A DNA stretch of 64,000 nt from Mucilaginibacter sp. OK283 (GCF_900110415.1 NZ_FODR01000006.1:328670-392669), one strand, 5' to 3'; shown: positions 1 to 8,933, counted from the stretch's first letter. Notes: generated by a model not told the origin, from the sequence alone. Program-made: numbers and translations.

Positions 1-922
1 GGTCGCGTTCCGATTTGCCGAAGCTGCGCTTGTACTTGTGCGCCATGTCTTTATAGGCACTGGCCTGTTTTTTTAGCGTACGGATGAGTTTATTATCAGC
101 GTGTTCGGCCATTTTGCTATCCAGCGTAAGCGAAACCAGTTTTTCGGACACCCGGTTTGGGTTGCCTATTCTTAATACGTTTAAACCTTCGTCGGCCAGT
201 TTTTCGCTCAGCAGGTCAACAGCGGTATTGCTTGGGGCCACCACCAAAATTTGTTTGTGGGTTTGTTTAGCTAACAAACAAATAGCCTGTACCAGTGTGG
301 TGGTTTTCCCGGTGCCCGGTGGCCCATGAATTATGGCCAGATCCTGCGCGGTTACTATTTTGTTTACTGCCGCCAGTTGGGATGTATTCAAACGGGAAAT
401 ATTTAATGGCTGGGCAGCATCAGCAAAAACAGGGGAGGTTTTGCCACTGAGGATATTTACCAAACGGCCTTCCGGTTTTTCGCCCAAGGCCGATGCTTGT
501 TTAATGGCCTTGAACATTTCGTCATAACTGTTATTATCAAATAGCAGGTCGATGCCCAGTTTGCCGTCGCGGGCCCAATCGGGCAGTTCGTCGGTATATA
601 AGGTAATTTTGAGCCTGTTACCGCCCTGGTAGGTAATAGTGCCATCCACACGATCTTTTTGAGGATCGTGATTGCTGAATAAGGCGGCGGGTACACCAAA
701 GCGTAACTGGTGCGAAATATCCTGGTGGGTGGTACGTTCCACCTCTACATTGATGTAATCGCCCCGGCCGGGTTCGGTATTCCTGATGGCGATAGGGTAC
801 CAGGTGAGGCCCTGCGCACGACGATCTGCAGCAGATGTGTTTTCGGTAAGCTTGAGGTAGGCGCTGCGGTCTTCTTCTTTTTCTTTGTTCAGCAGATCGA
901 GCAGCTTCTTAAAATAATCCAT
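1..922 (-). CDS. Superfamily I DNA/RNA helicase (IGHMBP2/UPF1-like), 3' part outside window
   Basis: About 307 N-terminal residues are visible, read from an ATG at 922 toward position 1 with no stop, so the C-terminal half lies beyond the window. The first ~150 residues begin MDYFKKLLDLLNKEKEEDRS and resemble the accessory barrel region of IGHMBP2-like helicases. They are followed by the Q-motif/Walker A stretch LAIIHGPPGTGKTTTLV and the motif Ia-like ILVVAPSNTAVDLLSEKL. Members of this family are ATP-dependent 5'-3' helicases acting on RNA or DNA; the bacterial role is not well defined. No neighbour shares its strand closely, since the next minus-strand gene starts about 980 bp away. Family assignment is firm; the substrate is unknown. 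Confidence 0.88.
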   Translation of the reverse strand, partial: MDYFKKLLDLLNKEKEEDRSAYLKLTENTSAADRRAQGLTWYPIAIRNTEPGRGDYINVEVERTTHQDISHQLRFGVPAALFSNHDPQKDRVDGTITYQGGNRLKITLYTDELPDWARDGKLGIDLLFDNNSYDEMFKAIKQASALGEKPEGRLVNILSGKTSPVFADAAQPLNISRLNTSQLAAVNKIVTAQDLAIIHGPPGTGKTTTLVQAICLLAKQTHKQILVVAPSNTAVDLLSEKLADEGLNVLRIGNPNRVSEKLVSLTLDSKMAEHADNKLIRTLKKQASAYKDMAHKYKRSFGKSERD

Positions 923-996
923 CGGCGCAAAGGTAGTAATAAAGCTAAATGCTTAAGGCGGAAGGCAGAAAGCTATCAGGACAAACACATCTAATT

Positions 997-1146
997 GGGT
1001 TAACATAACTTAACATATTTCGGATTTTAAATTTATAAATATCTGATAATAAATATTTTATATTTTTTACATGGTTAACATTAAACTGATGTATTGGCGT
1101 AATTTAGCCTCCTCCAAATATTTGTGCTTGTGTTGCCCAATACAGG
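997..1146. repeat. Dispersed ~150-bp repeat, copy 1 (copy 2 at 37226-37371)
   Basis: This AT-rich block starts GGGTTAACATAACTTAACAT and ends near CCAATACA. It matches a second block at 37226-37371 over nearly its whole length, with scattered substitutions and small gaps. It contains repeated TTAACAT and AAATATTT words. No ORF spans it. Both copies lie in long intergenic gaps. What it does is unknown; a decayed mobile fragment or a structured RNA/regulatory element are both possible. Confidence 0.75.
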
Positions 1147-1167
1147 AGCCGAAGAACAGCCATCGTC

Positions 1168-1298
1168 AAGGTAAGAGAAACAGAAGGGTAATTAATATCG
1201 AACACTGAATTTCGAATGCCCAACTCTGAAGTTTTTCCTTCATATTCAATATTGGACATTCGGTCTTCGATATTAAATCGACCTTAATTCCTTACCTT
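1168..1298. repeat. Long imperfect inverted repeat (interspersed palindrome)
   Basis: The outer arms are AAGGTAAG (1168-1175) and CTTACCTT (1291-1298). The inner arms are about 1193-1222 and 1251-1275, where TTAATATCGAACACTGAAT faces the complement of ATTCGGTCTTCGATATTAA. The AATATCGAA/TTCGATATT hairpin looks like the non-coding interspersed palindromes common in Sphingobacteriaceae genomes. It lies just past the 3' end of the TetR gene, so it could also act as a transcript-end hairpin. Confidence 0.7.
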
Positions 1299-1323
1299 TA
1301 ATGGCATTCATTAAGCGCGACCC

Positions 1324-1902
1324 TTACAAAGCCGATAAAGCCACGCGCACTATATCTTCCAATACATTGCTGCCGACCCCACTACGGGCCGATACCCTTA
1401 AACCACTTATAGTACTAAAAATAAACCTTGCCAGTGCCCGGGCGGGCAGGGCGGTTTTAAACTGCCCCTGGTGCTGGCCTTTCTCTATAGCGCTGGTTAG
1501 CGCATCTTCCACACTTTGGTTGTTTTGAGAAACCAGTTCTGCAATCTCTTTATCGTGGCTGGATAATTCGATGGCTGTATTTACCATAAAACAGCCTTTG
1601 GTAAATTTGTCTTCTTCGCTTTCGCGGATCACACCATACAGAACCTGTTTAATGGCTTCTGCCGGGTTTTCGGTATTGTTGAGTAATGTAAGTACAGCGC
1701 CGGTATTTTTGCCCTGGTACTGCCGTAAGGCCTTTGAAAACAGCGTTTTTTTATCAGTATAGGTATTGTATAAACTTGAGCGGCTAATACCCAATTCATC
1801 TACCAAATCCTGGGCAGATGTTGCATGATACCCTTTATCCCAAAACAACTCAACGGCTTTGCCAAGCAGTTCATCTTCGTCAAAATCTTTATTCCTGGCC
1901 AT
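1324..1902 (-). CDS. TetR/AcrR family transcriptional regulator
   Basis: This 192-residue protein has an N-terminal TetR helix-turn-helix at about residues 10-55 (ELFWDKGYHATSAQDLVDEL, then GISRSSLYNTYTDKKTLF) and a variable C-terminal ligand-binding helical domain. Such proteins are dimeric repressors released by a small ligand. The gene lies 74 bp downstream of the short-chain dehydrogenase at 1977-2732 on the same strand. A perfect 12-bp inverted repeat (1928-1955) sits directly upstream of its start, and a related palindrome precedes the dehydrogenase. This suggests autoregulation plus control of the dehydrogenase. The ligand is unknown. Confidence 0.93.
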   Translation of the reverse strand: MARNKDFDEDELLGKAVELFWDKGYHATSAQDLVDELGISRSSLYNTYTDKKTLFSKALRQYQGKNTGAVLTLLNNTENPAEAIKQVLYGVIRESEEDKFTKGCFMVNTAIELSSHDKEIAELVSQNNQSVEDALTSAIEKGQHQGQFKTALPARALARFIFSTISGLRVSARSGVGSNVLEDIVRVALSAL

Positions 1903-1927
1903 AGTTTAAATTGTAATAATACAAAAA

Positions 1928-1955
1928 CCTATTTGGAATATTCATTCCAAATAGG
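1928..1955. promoter_or_regulatory. Probable TetR operator upstream of the tetR-type gene
   Basis: CCTATTTGGAAT and ATTCCAAATAGG form a perfect 12-bp inverted repeat around ATTC, 26 bp upstream of the TetR start. Its core TGGAATATTCATTCCA matches the palindrome at 2786-2801 at 14 of 16 positions, which supports both being sites for the same dimeric repressor. Binding is inferred. Confidence 0.75.
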
Positions 1956-1976
1956 TGTAAATTTTTGATTTTTTTT

Positions 1977-2732
1977 TTAATAAATAAGTGCATTAACAGT
2001 TAAGCCACCATCAACAACAAGCTCGGTACCGGTTATAAATGAGGCATCGTCGGAAGCAAGGAACCTTACCGCATTTGCAATTTCTTCTGATTTGCCAAAA
2101 CGGTTAAGCAAAACCCTTTGGCTTAAAACAGATCCAAAGCCGCTAACCTGTTCTTCAGTTAAGCCAAGTTTACCATAAAGCGGGGTTTCAACCGGGCCTG
2201 GTGATACGGAGTTAACACGGATTTTACGGGAGGCTAATTCGCGGGCAAATACTTTAGTGAATGATAGCAGGGCTGCCTTGCTTGCTGCATATACACTGCT
2301 ATCGGGGGCGCCTAATGATGCGTTAACTGATGCGTTGAATATGATAGAACCGCCATCATTTAAAATAGGTAGAAATTTTTGAACGGTGAAATACACGCCT
2401 TTTACATTTAGATTCATCATGGTATCATAATGCTCTTCGGTTGCAACTTCCATCGGGCTGAACAAGGCTACACCGGCATTAAGAAATAGTATATCTATTT
2501 TGCCAAATTGTGCTTTCACCTGGGCAATCAGGGTGTCTATCTGGTTTAACTTAGCCTGATCGGATACTATACCGGTTACACCCAGTTCTTCGGCTGCTTT
2601 ACTTACTGTGGCGGCATTACGCCCGGTAATAATTACCTGTGCACCTTTGGCTGCCAACTCTTTTGCGGTGGCGTATCCTATGCCGCTGTTACCACCTGTA
2701 ACTACGGCTACTTTGTTTGTTAAATTGCTCAT
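1977..2732 (-). CDS. SDR family NAD(P)-dependent oxidoreductase
   Basis: This 251-residue classical short-chain dehydrogenase has the Rossmann nucleotide-binding motif TGGNSGIGYATA at about residues 12-23, NAG at about 85 (LFLNAGVAL), the catalytic serine in FNASVNAS, and YAASK containing the catalytic Tyr and Lys. The C-terminal FITGTELVVDGGL is standard. ITGRN after beta-2 suggests a preference for NADP(H). The substrate cannot be read from the sequence. A palindrome (2786-2801) upstream of the start and the adjacent TetR gene suggest repression relieved by a small, perhaps electrophilic or aromatic, compound (inference). Confidence 0.93.
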   Translation of the reverse strand: MSNLTNKVAVVTGGNSGIGYATAKELAAKGAQVIITGRNAATVSKAAEELGVTGIVSDQAKLNQIDTLIAQVKAQFGKIDILFLNAGVALFSPMEVATEEHYDTMMNLNVKGVYFTVQKFLPILNDGGSIIFNASVNASLGAPDSSVYAASKAALLSFTKVFARELASRKIRVNSVSPGPVETPLYGKLGLTEEQVSGFGSVLSQRVLLNRFGKSEEIANAVRFLASDDASFITGTELVVDGGLTVNALIY

Positions 2733-2785
2733 TGTTTTATTTTTTAATAACTGTTTTTTGTTTGATGACTCAAAGATAATAAAAC

Positions 2786-2801
2786 TGGAATGATCATTCC
2801 A
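2786..2801. promoter_or_regulatory. Probable TetR operator upstream of the SDR gene
   Basis: TGGAATGATCATTCCA is a perfect 16-bp palindrome 54 bp upstream of the dehydrogenase ATG (2732). It differs from the 1928-1955 core only at two central positions. It is the likely operator through which the neighbouring TetR protein controls the dehydrogenase. Confidence 0.75.
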
Positions 2802-3489
2802 AAATAAAAATAATGTTTTTACTGATGATTACATTTGGATTACAAAGCGGGGCTGCAACTGATTTTTTGGGGTGCAGATCAATGCTAAATGACGCCGGAT
2901 GTTGTGTTATTGTTGCTTTGCCCGGGAGATATTTTTTAACTTCATTTGTCATTCCATAAAATAGCGTTCAAAGGCGATTTGGCTAAAAGTAACATATCAC
3001 ATAGAATACATAAACTATTTATTATAAAGTGATTAACATTATTTGACTTTGTTTAAAAGCTCGTTGTGTTTTAATATTTCCGTCAAGCTTACTTGTAAAT
3101 CCGGAGTACAGATAAGGACGAAGCCGCTTAACTTTCTGTTGGTAAGGCTGGCTGCGCTATATCATGCAAAATTTACTATCGCCTAAACGTTATACCAGAT
3201 GATGGCTTAGTTGAGCGTGGCCCGAGGTTGGGATTTTACCCATGCCACTTCTTTTATTTCAATGCAGCAAGGACGCATTTGGGCGAATTTGAGAAACTAT
3301 AATTTATAAGCTGCCGGAATTAATGTTTTTATAATGAAAGATAATTGCAGAAAATATTACATTTATCGCCGTAACGATATGGGGAATTTTAAACCAGCAG
3401 ATTTTTTTGATCGTGATTTAAACACACATTTTATTACCATATTTGTTACAACCACTGGTTAACCCAATCATCTTTTAAATACTATACCA
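2802..3489. other. Intergenic region without recognised genes
   Basis: This 688-bp AT-rich gap separates the minus-strand SDR/TetR pair from the plus-strand phosphohexomutase, so it must hold the phosphohexomutase promoter and part of the SDR promoter. I see no tRNA, no convincing small ORF and no strong hairpin in it. Confidence 0.5.
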
Positions 3490-5226
3490 ATGCAGGACTT
3501 AGACCCATCCATCCTAAAAAAAGTAAACACCTGGCTCGAAGGAAATTACGATGCCGATGTTAAACAGGAAATTCAAACCTTATTAGACAATAAAGCATAT
3601 ACCGAGTTAACAGACTCGTTTTACCGCGACCTGGAATTTGGTACCGGTGGTTTGCGTGGTACCATGGGCCCAGGCTCAAACCGTATTAATAAGTACACTA
3701 TTGGTGCAGCTACCCAGGGTCTGGCAAACTACCTTAAAAAAACCTACCCAGGCCAAAAAATTAAAGTAGCTATAGCGCACGATAGCCGCAACAACGCCGA
3801 CTTATTTTCGAACATTACCGCCGAGGTATTTTCGGCCAATGATATCCATGTTTATTTTTTTAAGGCGTTGCGCCCAACACCCGAGCTTTCGTTTGCCGTA
3901 CGCCACTTTGGTTGCAAAAGCGGGGTGATGCTGACTGCATCGCATAACCCTAAAGAGTACAACGGTTACAAAGCATATGGCGCCGATGGCGGCCAGTTTG
4001 TATCGCCGCATGATAAAGCGGTTATGGACGAAGTTGCTAAAATAGCCAGTATCGACGATATTAAATTCAGCCGCGTTGATGCAAACATTGAGGAGATAGG
4101 TGAGGAGGTTGACGAGCTTTATTTAGAAGGGATCACTAAATTATCCATCTCGACAGAGGCTATCGATCGCCAAAAAGATTTAAAAATTGTTTATTCGCCA
4201 ATCCACGGTACAGGCATTACCCTGGTGCCACAGGCGTTGGAGCGCTTTGGTTTTGAGAATGTGATCCTGGTAGATGAACAAACCACGCCCGACGGAAACT
4301 TCCCAACAGTAGTATATCCAAACCCCGAGGAAAAAGAAGCTTTAACACTGGCACTAAAAAAAGCACGGGAAGTTGACGCAGATTTGGTGTTAGCAACTGA
4401 CCCCGATGCCGACCGTGTGGGGATAGCTGTAAAAAATACCAGTAACGAATTTATATTGCTTAACGGTAACCAAACCGGCAGTATGCTTATTAATTACCTG
4501 CTTAGCGCATGGGAAGATAAAGGCAAACTTACAGGTAAAGAATATATTGTTAAAACCATTGTAACATCAAACCTGATTGATGCGATAGCTAAAGCCAAAA
4601 ATGTAACGTGTTACAATACATTAACCGGCTTTAAGTACATAGGCGAACTGATGACCCACTTTGAAGGCAAACGAACCTTTATTGGTGGAGGCGAGGAAAG
4701 CTACGGTTATTTGATAGGTGAACTGGTGCGCGATAAGGATGCTGTTGTTTCAAGTGCCTTTATAGCCGAAATGACAGCTTATTACAAAGACAAAGGCAGT
4801 AGTTTATTTGAAGCCCTGATTGATACCTACGTGCAGTATGGTTTCTACAAAGAGAAGCTGATATCGATAACCAAAAAAGGTAAAACCGGTGCCGAAGAAA
4901 TAAAAGCCATGATGGAAACATTCAGGAAAAACCCGCCTGCCACTTTAGGCGGATCGAAAGTGGTTACCTTAAAGGATTATGAATTCCAGGTAGAAACCGA
5001 CCTGAATACCAACACTACCAAAGCAATAGAGTTGCCTACATCAGATGTGTTACAGTTTATTACCGAAGATGGCAGCATAATATCTGCCCGTCCATCAGGT
5101 ACCGAGCCGAAGATTAAATTTTATTGCAGCGTTAACGGTAAACTGGCAAGTAAAGAAGCTTATGCCGACACCGACAAGCAATTGGATGCTAAGATTGACG
5201 CCATTATGCAGGACCTGGGCGTGTAA
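3490..5226 (+). CDS. pgcA: Phospho-sugar mutase (phosphoglucomutase/phosphomannomutase, PgcA-like)
   Basis: This 578-residue enzyme of the alpha-D-phosphohexomutase superfamily interconverts hexose-1- and hexose-6-phosphates in the cytoplasm. All four signatures are present: the phosphoserine loop TASHNPKEYNGYK (about 148-160), the Mg-binding DPDADR (about 303-308), the sugar-specificity loop GGGEESYGY (about 400) and the phosphate-binding RPSGTEPKIKFY (about 533). The GEESYGY form and ~580-residue length fit the PgcA/PGM2-like branch rather than bacterial GlmM. It feeds glucose-1-phosphate and UDP-sugar metabolism. It is monocistronic, with a terminator just downstream. Whether it prefers glucose or mannose is not certain. 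Confidence 0.92.
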   Translation: MQDLDPSILKKVNTWLEGNYDADVKQEIQTLLDNKAYTELTDSFYRDLEFGTGGLRGTMGPGSNRINKYTIGAATQGLANYLKKTYPGQKIKVAIAHDSRNNADLFSNITAEVFSANDIHVYFFKALRPTPELSFAVRHFGCKSGVMLTASHNPKEYNGYKAYGADGGQFVSPHDKAVMDEVAKIASIDDIKFSRVDANIEEIGEEVDELYLEGITKLSISTEAIDRQKDLKIVYSPIHGTGITLVPQALERFGFENVILVDEQTTPDGNFPTVVYPNPEEKEALTLALKKAREVDADLVLATDPDADRVGIAVKNTSNEFILLNGNQTGSMLINYLLSAWEDKGKLTGKEYIVKTIVTSNLIDAIAKAKNVTCYNTLTGFKYIGELMTHFEGKRTFIGGGEESYGYLIGELVRDKDAVVSSAFIAEMTAYYKDKGSSLFEALIDTYVQYGFYKEKLISITKKGKTGAEEIKAMMETFRKNPPATLGGSKVVTLKDYEFQVETDLNTNTTKAIELPTSDVLQFITEDGSIISARPSGTEPKIKFYCSVNGKLASKEAYADTDKQLDAKIDAIMQDLGV

Positions 5227-5261
5227 TCCAGAAACGATATAAAGCGGGGTTTATCCTCTTT

Positions 5262-5297
5262 GAGGCTGTCTCATAAGTATGGGAACAGCCTCTTTTT
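5262..5297 (+). terminator. Rho-independent terminator after phospho-sugar mutase
   Basis: GAGGCTGT (5262-5269) pairs with ACAGCCTC (5285-5292) and is followed by a run of five T. It lies 36 bp after the mutase stop codon. Confidence 0.8.
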
Positions 5298-5503
5298 GTT
5301 TAATTTATTAGGGTAGAGGTGGTGGAAATCGTTTTCGTATAAGCAATTCTCAAAGTCTCCTTTTCATAGTCATAGGATTCCCCACTCATTATTCACCATA
5401 TCTGGATAAATAATTCTATTTGCTTTAAAATAAGGCGTTTAAATTAAATAGTATCATTTTTAATTTGTAACATTATATTTTTAATTACCTAAATTTTAAC
5501 CCT

Positions 5504-7027
5504 ATGAAATCCGATAACCTTGTACTTGTGTTTGTTCACGGCTGGAGTGTTACCAACCTTAACACCTACGGCGAATTACCCCTGCGTTTAAGGAATGAAG
5601 CTGCCGGCATTGCCCCATCAGTAACAGTTAAGGATATTTACCTTGGGCAATATGTCAGCTTTCATGATGAAGTACAGGTACATGATATTTCCAGGGCGTT
5701 TGAACATGCCGTTCGGGAGCAGTTATCGGCCGAGATACTTGCAAATAATCGTTTTGTTTGTATAACCCATTCTACAGGCGGCCCTGTGGTAAGGGAATGG
5801 TTTGATTTTTATTATAATAAACCAGGTGCGCCTGTTTGCCCTATGAGCCATTTGATTATGCTGGCGCCAGCCAACTTTGGCTCGGCTTTGGCACAATTAG
5901 GAAAAAGTAAAATAAGCAGGTTAAAATCATGGTTTGAGAAAGTGGAGCCGGGACAAGGCGTGCTTAACTGGCTCGAACTTGGCAGCGATAAATCATGGGA
6001 CTTGAATGAGAAATGGATAAAAGGAAAAGGAGGGGAGATTGGCGAAAACGGTATTTTTCCGTTTAGCATCATAGGACAGTCTATCGACCGCGCGTTTTAT
6101 GATAACCTTAATTCGTACACCGGCGAACTGGGTTCCGATGGGGTGGTAAGATCGGCCGCGGCTAATTTAAATGCTACTTATGTGAGTGTAAAGCAAGGGC
6201 CAGTTGTTAATACCGATGGTAAAGATACGCCAGAGGCGATGACAGTCGAGTTTGATACTGCCCCTAAAACAGCCTTCAGGGTGGTTAAATGGAAAGCTCA
6301 CTCGGGCACCACCATGGGAGTTATGGCCAGCCCCAAAGAAGACTGGAAAGATGATTCCGCAGAAAGCGCTGCATTAATTGAAGCGATATTGGATTGCATT
6401 AAGGTTAATAATATAAATGATTATGATACCCTTATTGATGCATTTGCTGCCCAAACAGATGAGGTTCAGGCAGTGGAACAGGTGGAGAAAGTATCTGAGG
6501 GCTTTTTCCTGCACGACAGGTATTTTATTCACGATAGGTTTTCGATGGTAATTTTCAGGATTCATGATTCGGAGGATTACCCGGTAACAGATTATGACCT
6601 TATTTTTACCGCCGGCGACAATGCAGATCCCAATCATCTGCCCGAGGGCTTTTTTGCCGACAGACAGCGAAATAGTATATCGCCGCAAACAGTAACCTAC
6701 TTTGTTAATCATGATGTGATGAATGGTTGTGCAGGTATTAAATATGATGGGAAAGAATTACGGCCGGCATTACCGGGAGCAAAAAAGTTGGGCCTCATTG
6801 TAAATCCGCGGCCGGATAATGGATTTATTAAATATGTGCCATTTGAAATAAACGCCGCGGATGAATTTTTGAAAAAAGTTATACAACCCAATTCAACTAC
6901 TCTTATAGACATTTGCCTGCAGCGCGTGGTTAGCCAGCAAGTGTTCGGGTTGATCCAATATGATGGGCCAATGCCTTATAATCATGATTTTAGCGACCTG
7001 GATGCGGGTACGGACTATGTAAATTGA
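5504..7027 (+). CDS. Alpha/beta-hydrolase (lipase/esterase-like) with a C-terminal extra domain
   Basis: This 507-residue protein begins with an alpha/beta-hydrolase fold. The oxyanion-side motif VFVHGWSVTN is at about residues 9-18 and the nucleophile elbow THSTGGPVVREW at about 88-99, where Ser sits in HSTGG instead of the usual GxSxG. MLAPANFGSAL follows, as in lipases and PGAP1-like esterases. A candidate catalytic His lies in WKAHSGTTMG at about 268. Residues 340-500 form a beta-rich extension (HDRYFIHDRFSMVIFRIHD) of unknown fold. No signal peptide is evident, so it is predicted cytoplasmic. Neighbours give no functional clue. It is an ester hydrolase by family; the substrate is unknown. 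Confidence 0.75.
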   Translation: MKSDNLVLVFVHGWSVTNLNTYGELPLRLRNEAAGIAPSVTVKDIYLGQYVSFHDEVQVHDISRAFEHAVREQLSAEILANNRFVCITHSTGGPVVREWFDFYYNKPGAPVCPMSHLIMLAPANFGSALAQLGKSKISRLKSWFEKVEPGQGVLNWLELGSDKSWDLNEKWIKGKGGEIGENGIFPFSIIGQSIDRAFYDNLNSYTGELGSDGVVRSAAANLNATYVSVKQGPVVNTDGKDTPEAMTVEFDTAPKTAFRVVKWKAHSGTTMGVMASPKEDWKDDSAESAALIEAILDCIKVNNINDYDTLIDAFAAQTDEVQAVEQVEKVSEGFFLHDRYFIHDRFSMVIFRIHDSEDYPVTDYDLIFTAGDNADPNHLPEGFFADRQRNSISPQTVTYFVNHDVMNGCAGIKYDGKELRPALPGAKKLGLIVNPRPDNGFIKYVPFEINAADEFLKKVIQPNSTTLIDICLQRVVSQQVFGLIQYDGPMPYNHDFSDLDAGTDYVN

Positions 7028-7251
7028 TTAGGCGGCTGCCTTTAAGATTAACCAAATATTATGAAAATGATAAAAAAAGCATAGGATTTAATTAAATTTT
7101 GCCCTTTTGTTACTTTTTATCCCCTTAAAACTATCGTTTTAATATACTTTGCTTATATAACTGAACAAAATGTTAATATTCAACTATTAATAGTAACATT
7201 TCTTATCAAAAACAAAGAAATTTTATAACTTCGAGGCCCAAATAAAAGCTC

Positions 7252-8331
7252 ATGGATTTAAAAAATTATAAAGGTGTTCTGCACGGCGATCAGGTGCAGG
7301 AACTGTTTGAAGCAGCTAAAAAGCATCAGTTTGCTTTGCCGGCGGTAAACGTTATAGGTACCAATACTATTAACGCAGTTATGGAAACAGCTAAGCTGGT
7401 AAATTCCCCGGTTATTATTCAGCTTTCAAATGGCGGTGCGCAATTTTACGCCGGCAAATCATTAGATAATTCAAAACTGCAAGCCTGTATTTTAGGTGGT
7501 GTATCAGCTGCAAAGCATGTTCACTTGCTGGCCGAACATTACGGCGTTGCCGTAATTTTGCATACCGACCATGCCGCAAAAAAATTATTACCATGGATTG
7601 ACGGCCTGTTAGATTATGGCGAGAAGTTTTTTGCCGAAACAGGCAAGCCACTTTTTTCATCGCACATGCTTGATCTTTCTGAAGAACCTATCGAAGAAAA
7701 TATCGAGATATCTGCTAAATACCTGGAGCGTATGGCCAAAATGGGCATGACTCTTGAAATTGAATTAGGTGTTACCGGTGGCGAAGAAGACGGCGTTGAC
7801 AACTCTGATGTTGACAGTTCGCGTTTATACACCCAGCCAGAAGAGGTTTCTTACTCATATGAGCATTTATTAAAAGTGAGCCCACGTTTTACAGTGGCAG
7901 CTGCTTTTGGTAACGTACATGGTGTGTACAAACCAGGCAACGTTAAATTGCAGCCGGTTATTTTGCATAACTCACAAGAGTATGTAAAACAAAAATTCAA
8001 CTTAACCGAAGAAAAACCTATCAACTTTGTATTCCACGGCGGTTCTGGTTCAAGCCAGGAAGAAATCCGCGAGGCTATTTCATATGGTGCTGTTAAAATG
8101 AATATTGATACCGATATGCAATGGGCATACTGGGAAGGTATTAAAGATTACTATAAATCAAAAGAAGGATATCTGCAATCGCAAATTGGCAGCCCTGATG
8201 GCGAAGATTCTCCAAACAAAAAATATTATGATCCGCGCGTATGGTTACGTAAAGGCGAAGAAAATTTTGTTAAAAGACTTGCGGCGGCTTTCGAAGATCT
8301 TAATTGTATCGATGCCACAAGCAAACTATAA
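7252..8331 (+). CDS. fbaA: Class II fructose-bisphosphate aldolase
   Basis: This 359-residue zinc-dependent aldolase cleaves fructose-1,6-bisphosphate to glyceraldehyde-3-phosphate and dihydroxyacetone phosphate. Visible features are LHTDHAAKK (about 102-110, with the catalytic Asp and the first Zn His), ELGVTGGEEDGVDN (about 170-183), GNVHGVYKPG with the second Zn His (about 220), and FVFHGGSGSS with the third His and the phosphate loop (about 262-268). Length and insertions fit the FbaA (class IIA, E. coli-like) type. A weak -7-like TAACTTCG precedes it at 7226-7233. It ends with its own terminator and is a core glycolysis/gluconeogenesis gene. Confidence 0.96.
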   Translation: MDLKNYKGVLHGDQVQELFEAAKKHQFALPAVNVIGTNTINAVMETAKLVNSPVIIQLSNGGAQFYAGKSLDNSKLQACILGGVSAAKHVHLLAEHYGVAVILHTDHAAKKLLPWIDGLLDYGEKFFAETGKPLFSSHMLDLSEEPIEENIEISAKYLERMAKMGMTLEIELGVTGGEEDGVDNSDVDSSRLYTQPEEVSYSYEHLLKVSPRFTVAAAFGNVHGVYKPGNVKLQPVILHNSQEYVKQKFNLTEEKPINFVFHGGSGSSQEEIREAISYGAVKMNIDTDMQWAYWEGIKDYYKSKEGYLQSQIGSPDGEDSPNKKYYDPRVWLRKGEENFVKRLAAAFEDLNCIDATSKL

Positions 8332-8351
8332 ATAACCAATTTAAAACTATT

Positions 8352-8384
8352 AAAGCGCCGGTGCAACAAATGTACCGGCGCTTT
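8352..8384 (+). terminator. Terminator after fbaA
   Basis: AAAGCGCCGGT (8352-8362) pairs perfectly with ACCGGCGCTTT (8374-8384) around an 11-nt loop, 20 bp after the aldolase stop, and is followed by a T-rich stretch. Confidence 0.85.
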
Positions 8385-8423
8385 GTTGTTTAGCCAAAAT
8401 GATCACTAAGTAACATCTACAAA

Positions 8424-8933
8424 ATGGCTAAGGCAAAAAAAAAGAAAAAAAATCTGTTTGAAAGGTTTGCCAACTGGGCAACTATCGCTACCGGAAGTTC
8501 CGCTGCCTTTATAGGCGCGGTATCTATCATCATCATATGGGGAGTAACTGGGCCCATTTTTCAGTACTCCAATACCTGGCAGCTTATTATTAATACCGGT
8601 ACAACAATAGTTACTTTTTTAATGGTTTTTTTGATCCAAAAATCACAAAATAAAGATTCAAAAGCCATACATTTAAAACTGAATGAATTGCTGGCCTCGC
8701 ACCAGGGTGCAAGTAACCGGATGGTTGATATCGAAGACTTGAATGAGCTGGAGCTTGATCAGTTGCATAAGTTTTATGTACAGTTATCTGAACTTGCAGA
8801 ATTGGAAGATGATATCACCTGCACGCATTCGATTGACGCGGCCGCCGCAAACCATAACAGCAAATTAGAGCACCTTAAAGCAAGCCCACATTACATCAAT
8901 GCCATCAAAAATCGAAGTAAAAAAAGTAATTGA
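8424..8933 (+). CDS. Low-affinity iron permease family membrane protein
   Basis: This 169-residue protein has a Lys-rich N-terminus (MAKAKKKKKN), FERFANWATIATGS, and two hydrophobic segments (about 25-45 and 53-72), the second ending in FLMVFLIQKSQNKDSKAIHLKLNELL. That arrangement and the FLMVFLIQxxQNxDxxAxxxKL signature are typical of the 'low affinity iron permease' Pfam family. It is an inner-membrane protein. The iron link comes from fungal Fet4 and is not established for the short bacterial forms. Its stop lies inside the next gene (35-bp overlap), so the two are probably translationally coupled. Confidence 0.8.
   Translation: MAKAKKKKKNLFERFANWATIATGSSAAFIGAVSIIIIWGVTGPIFQYSNTWQLIINTGTTIVTFLMVFLIQKSQNKDSKAIHLKLNELLASHQGASNRMVDIEDLNELELDQLHKFYVQLSELAELEDDITCTHSIDAAAANHNSKLEHLKASPHYINAIKNRSKKSN

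Noticed and set aside
710..994. Plus-strand ORF of 94 residues
   Set aside because: It runs antisense through the helicase gene and contains a homopolymeric Phe run. It is a shadow frame.
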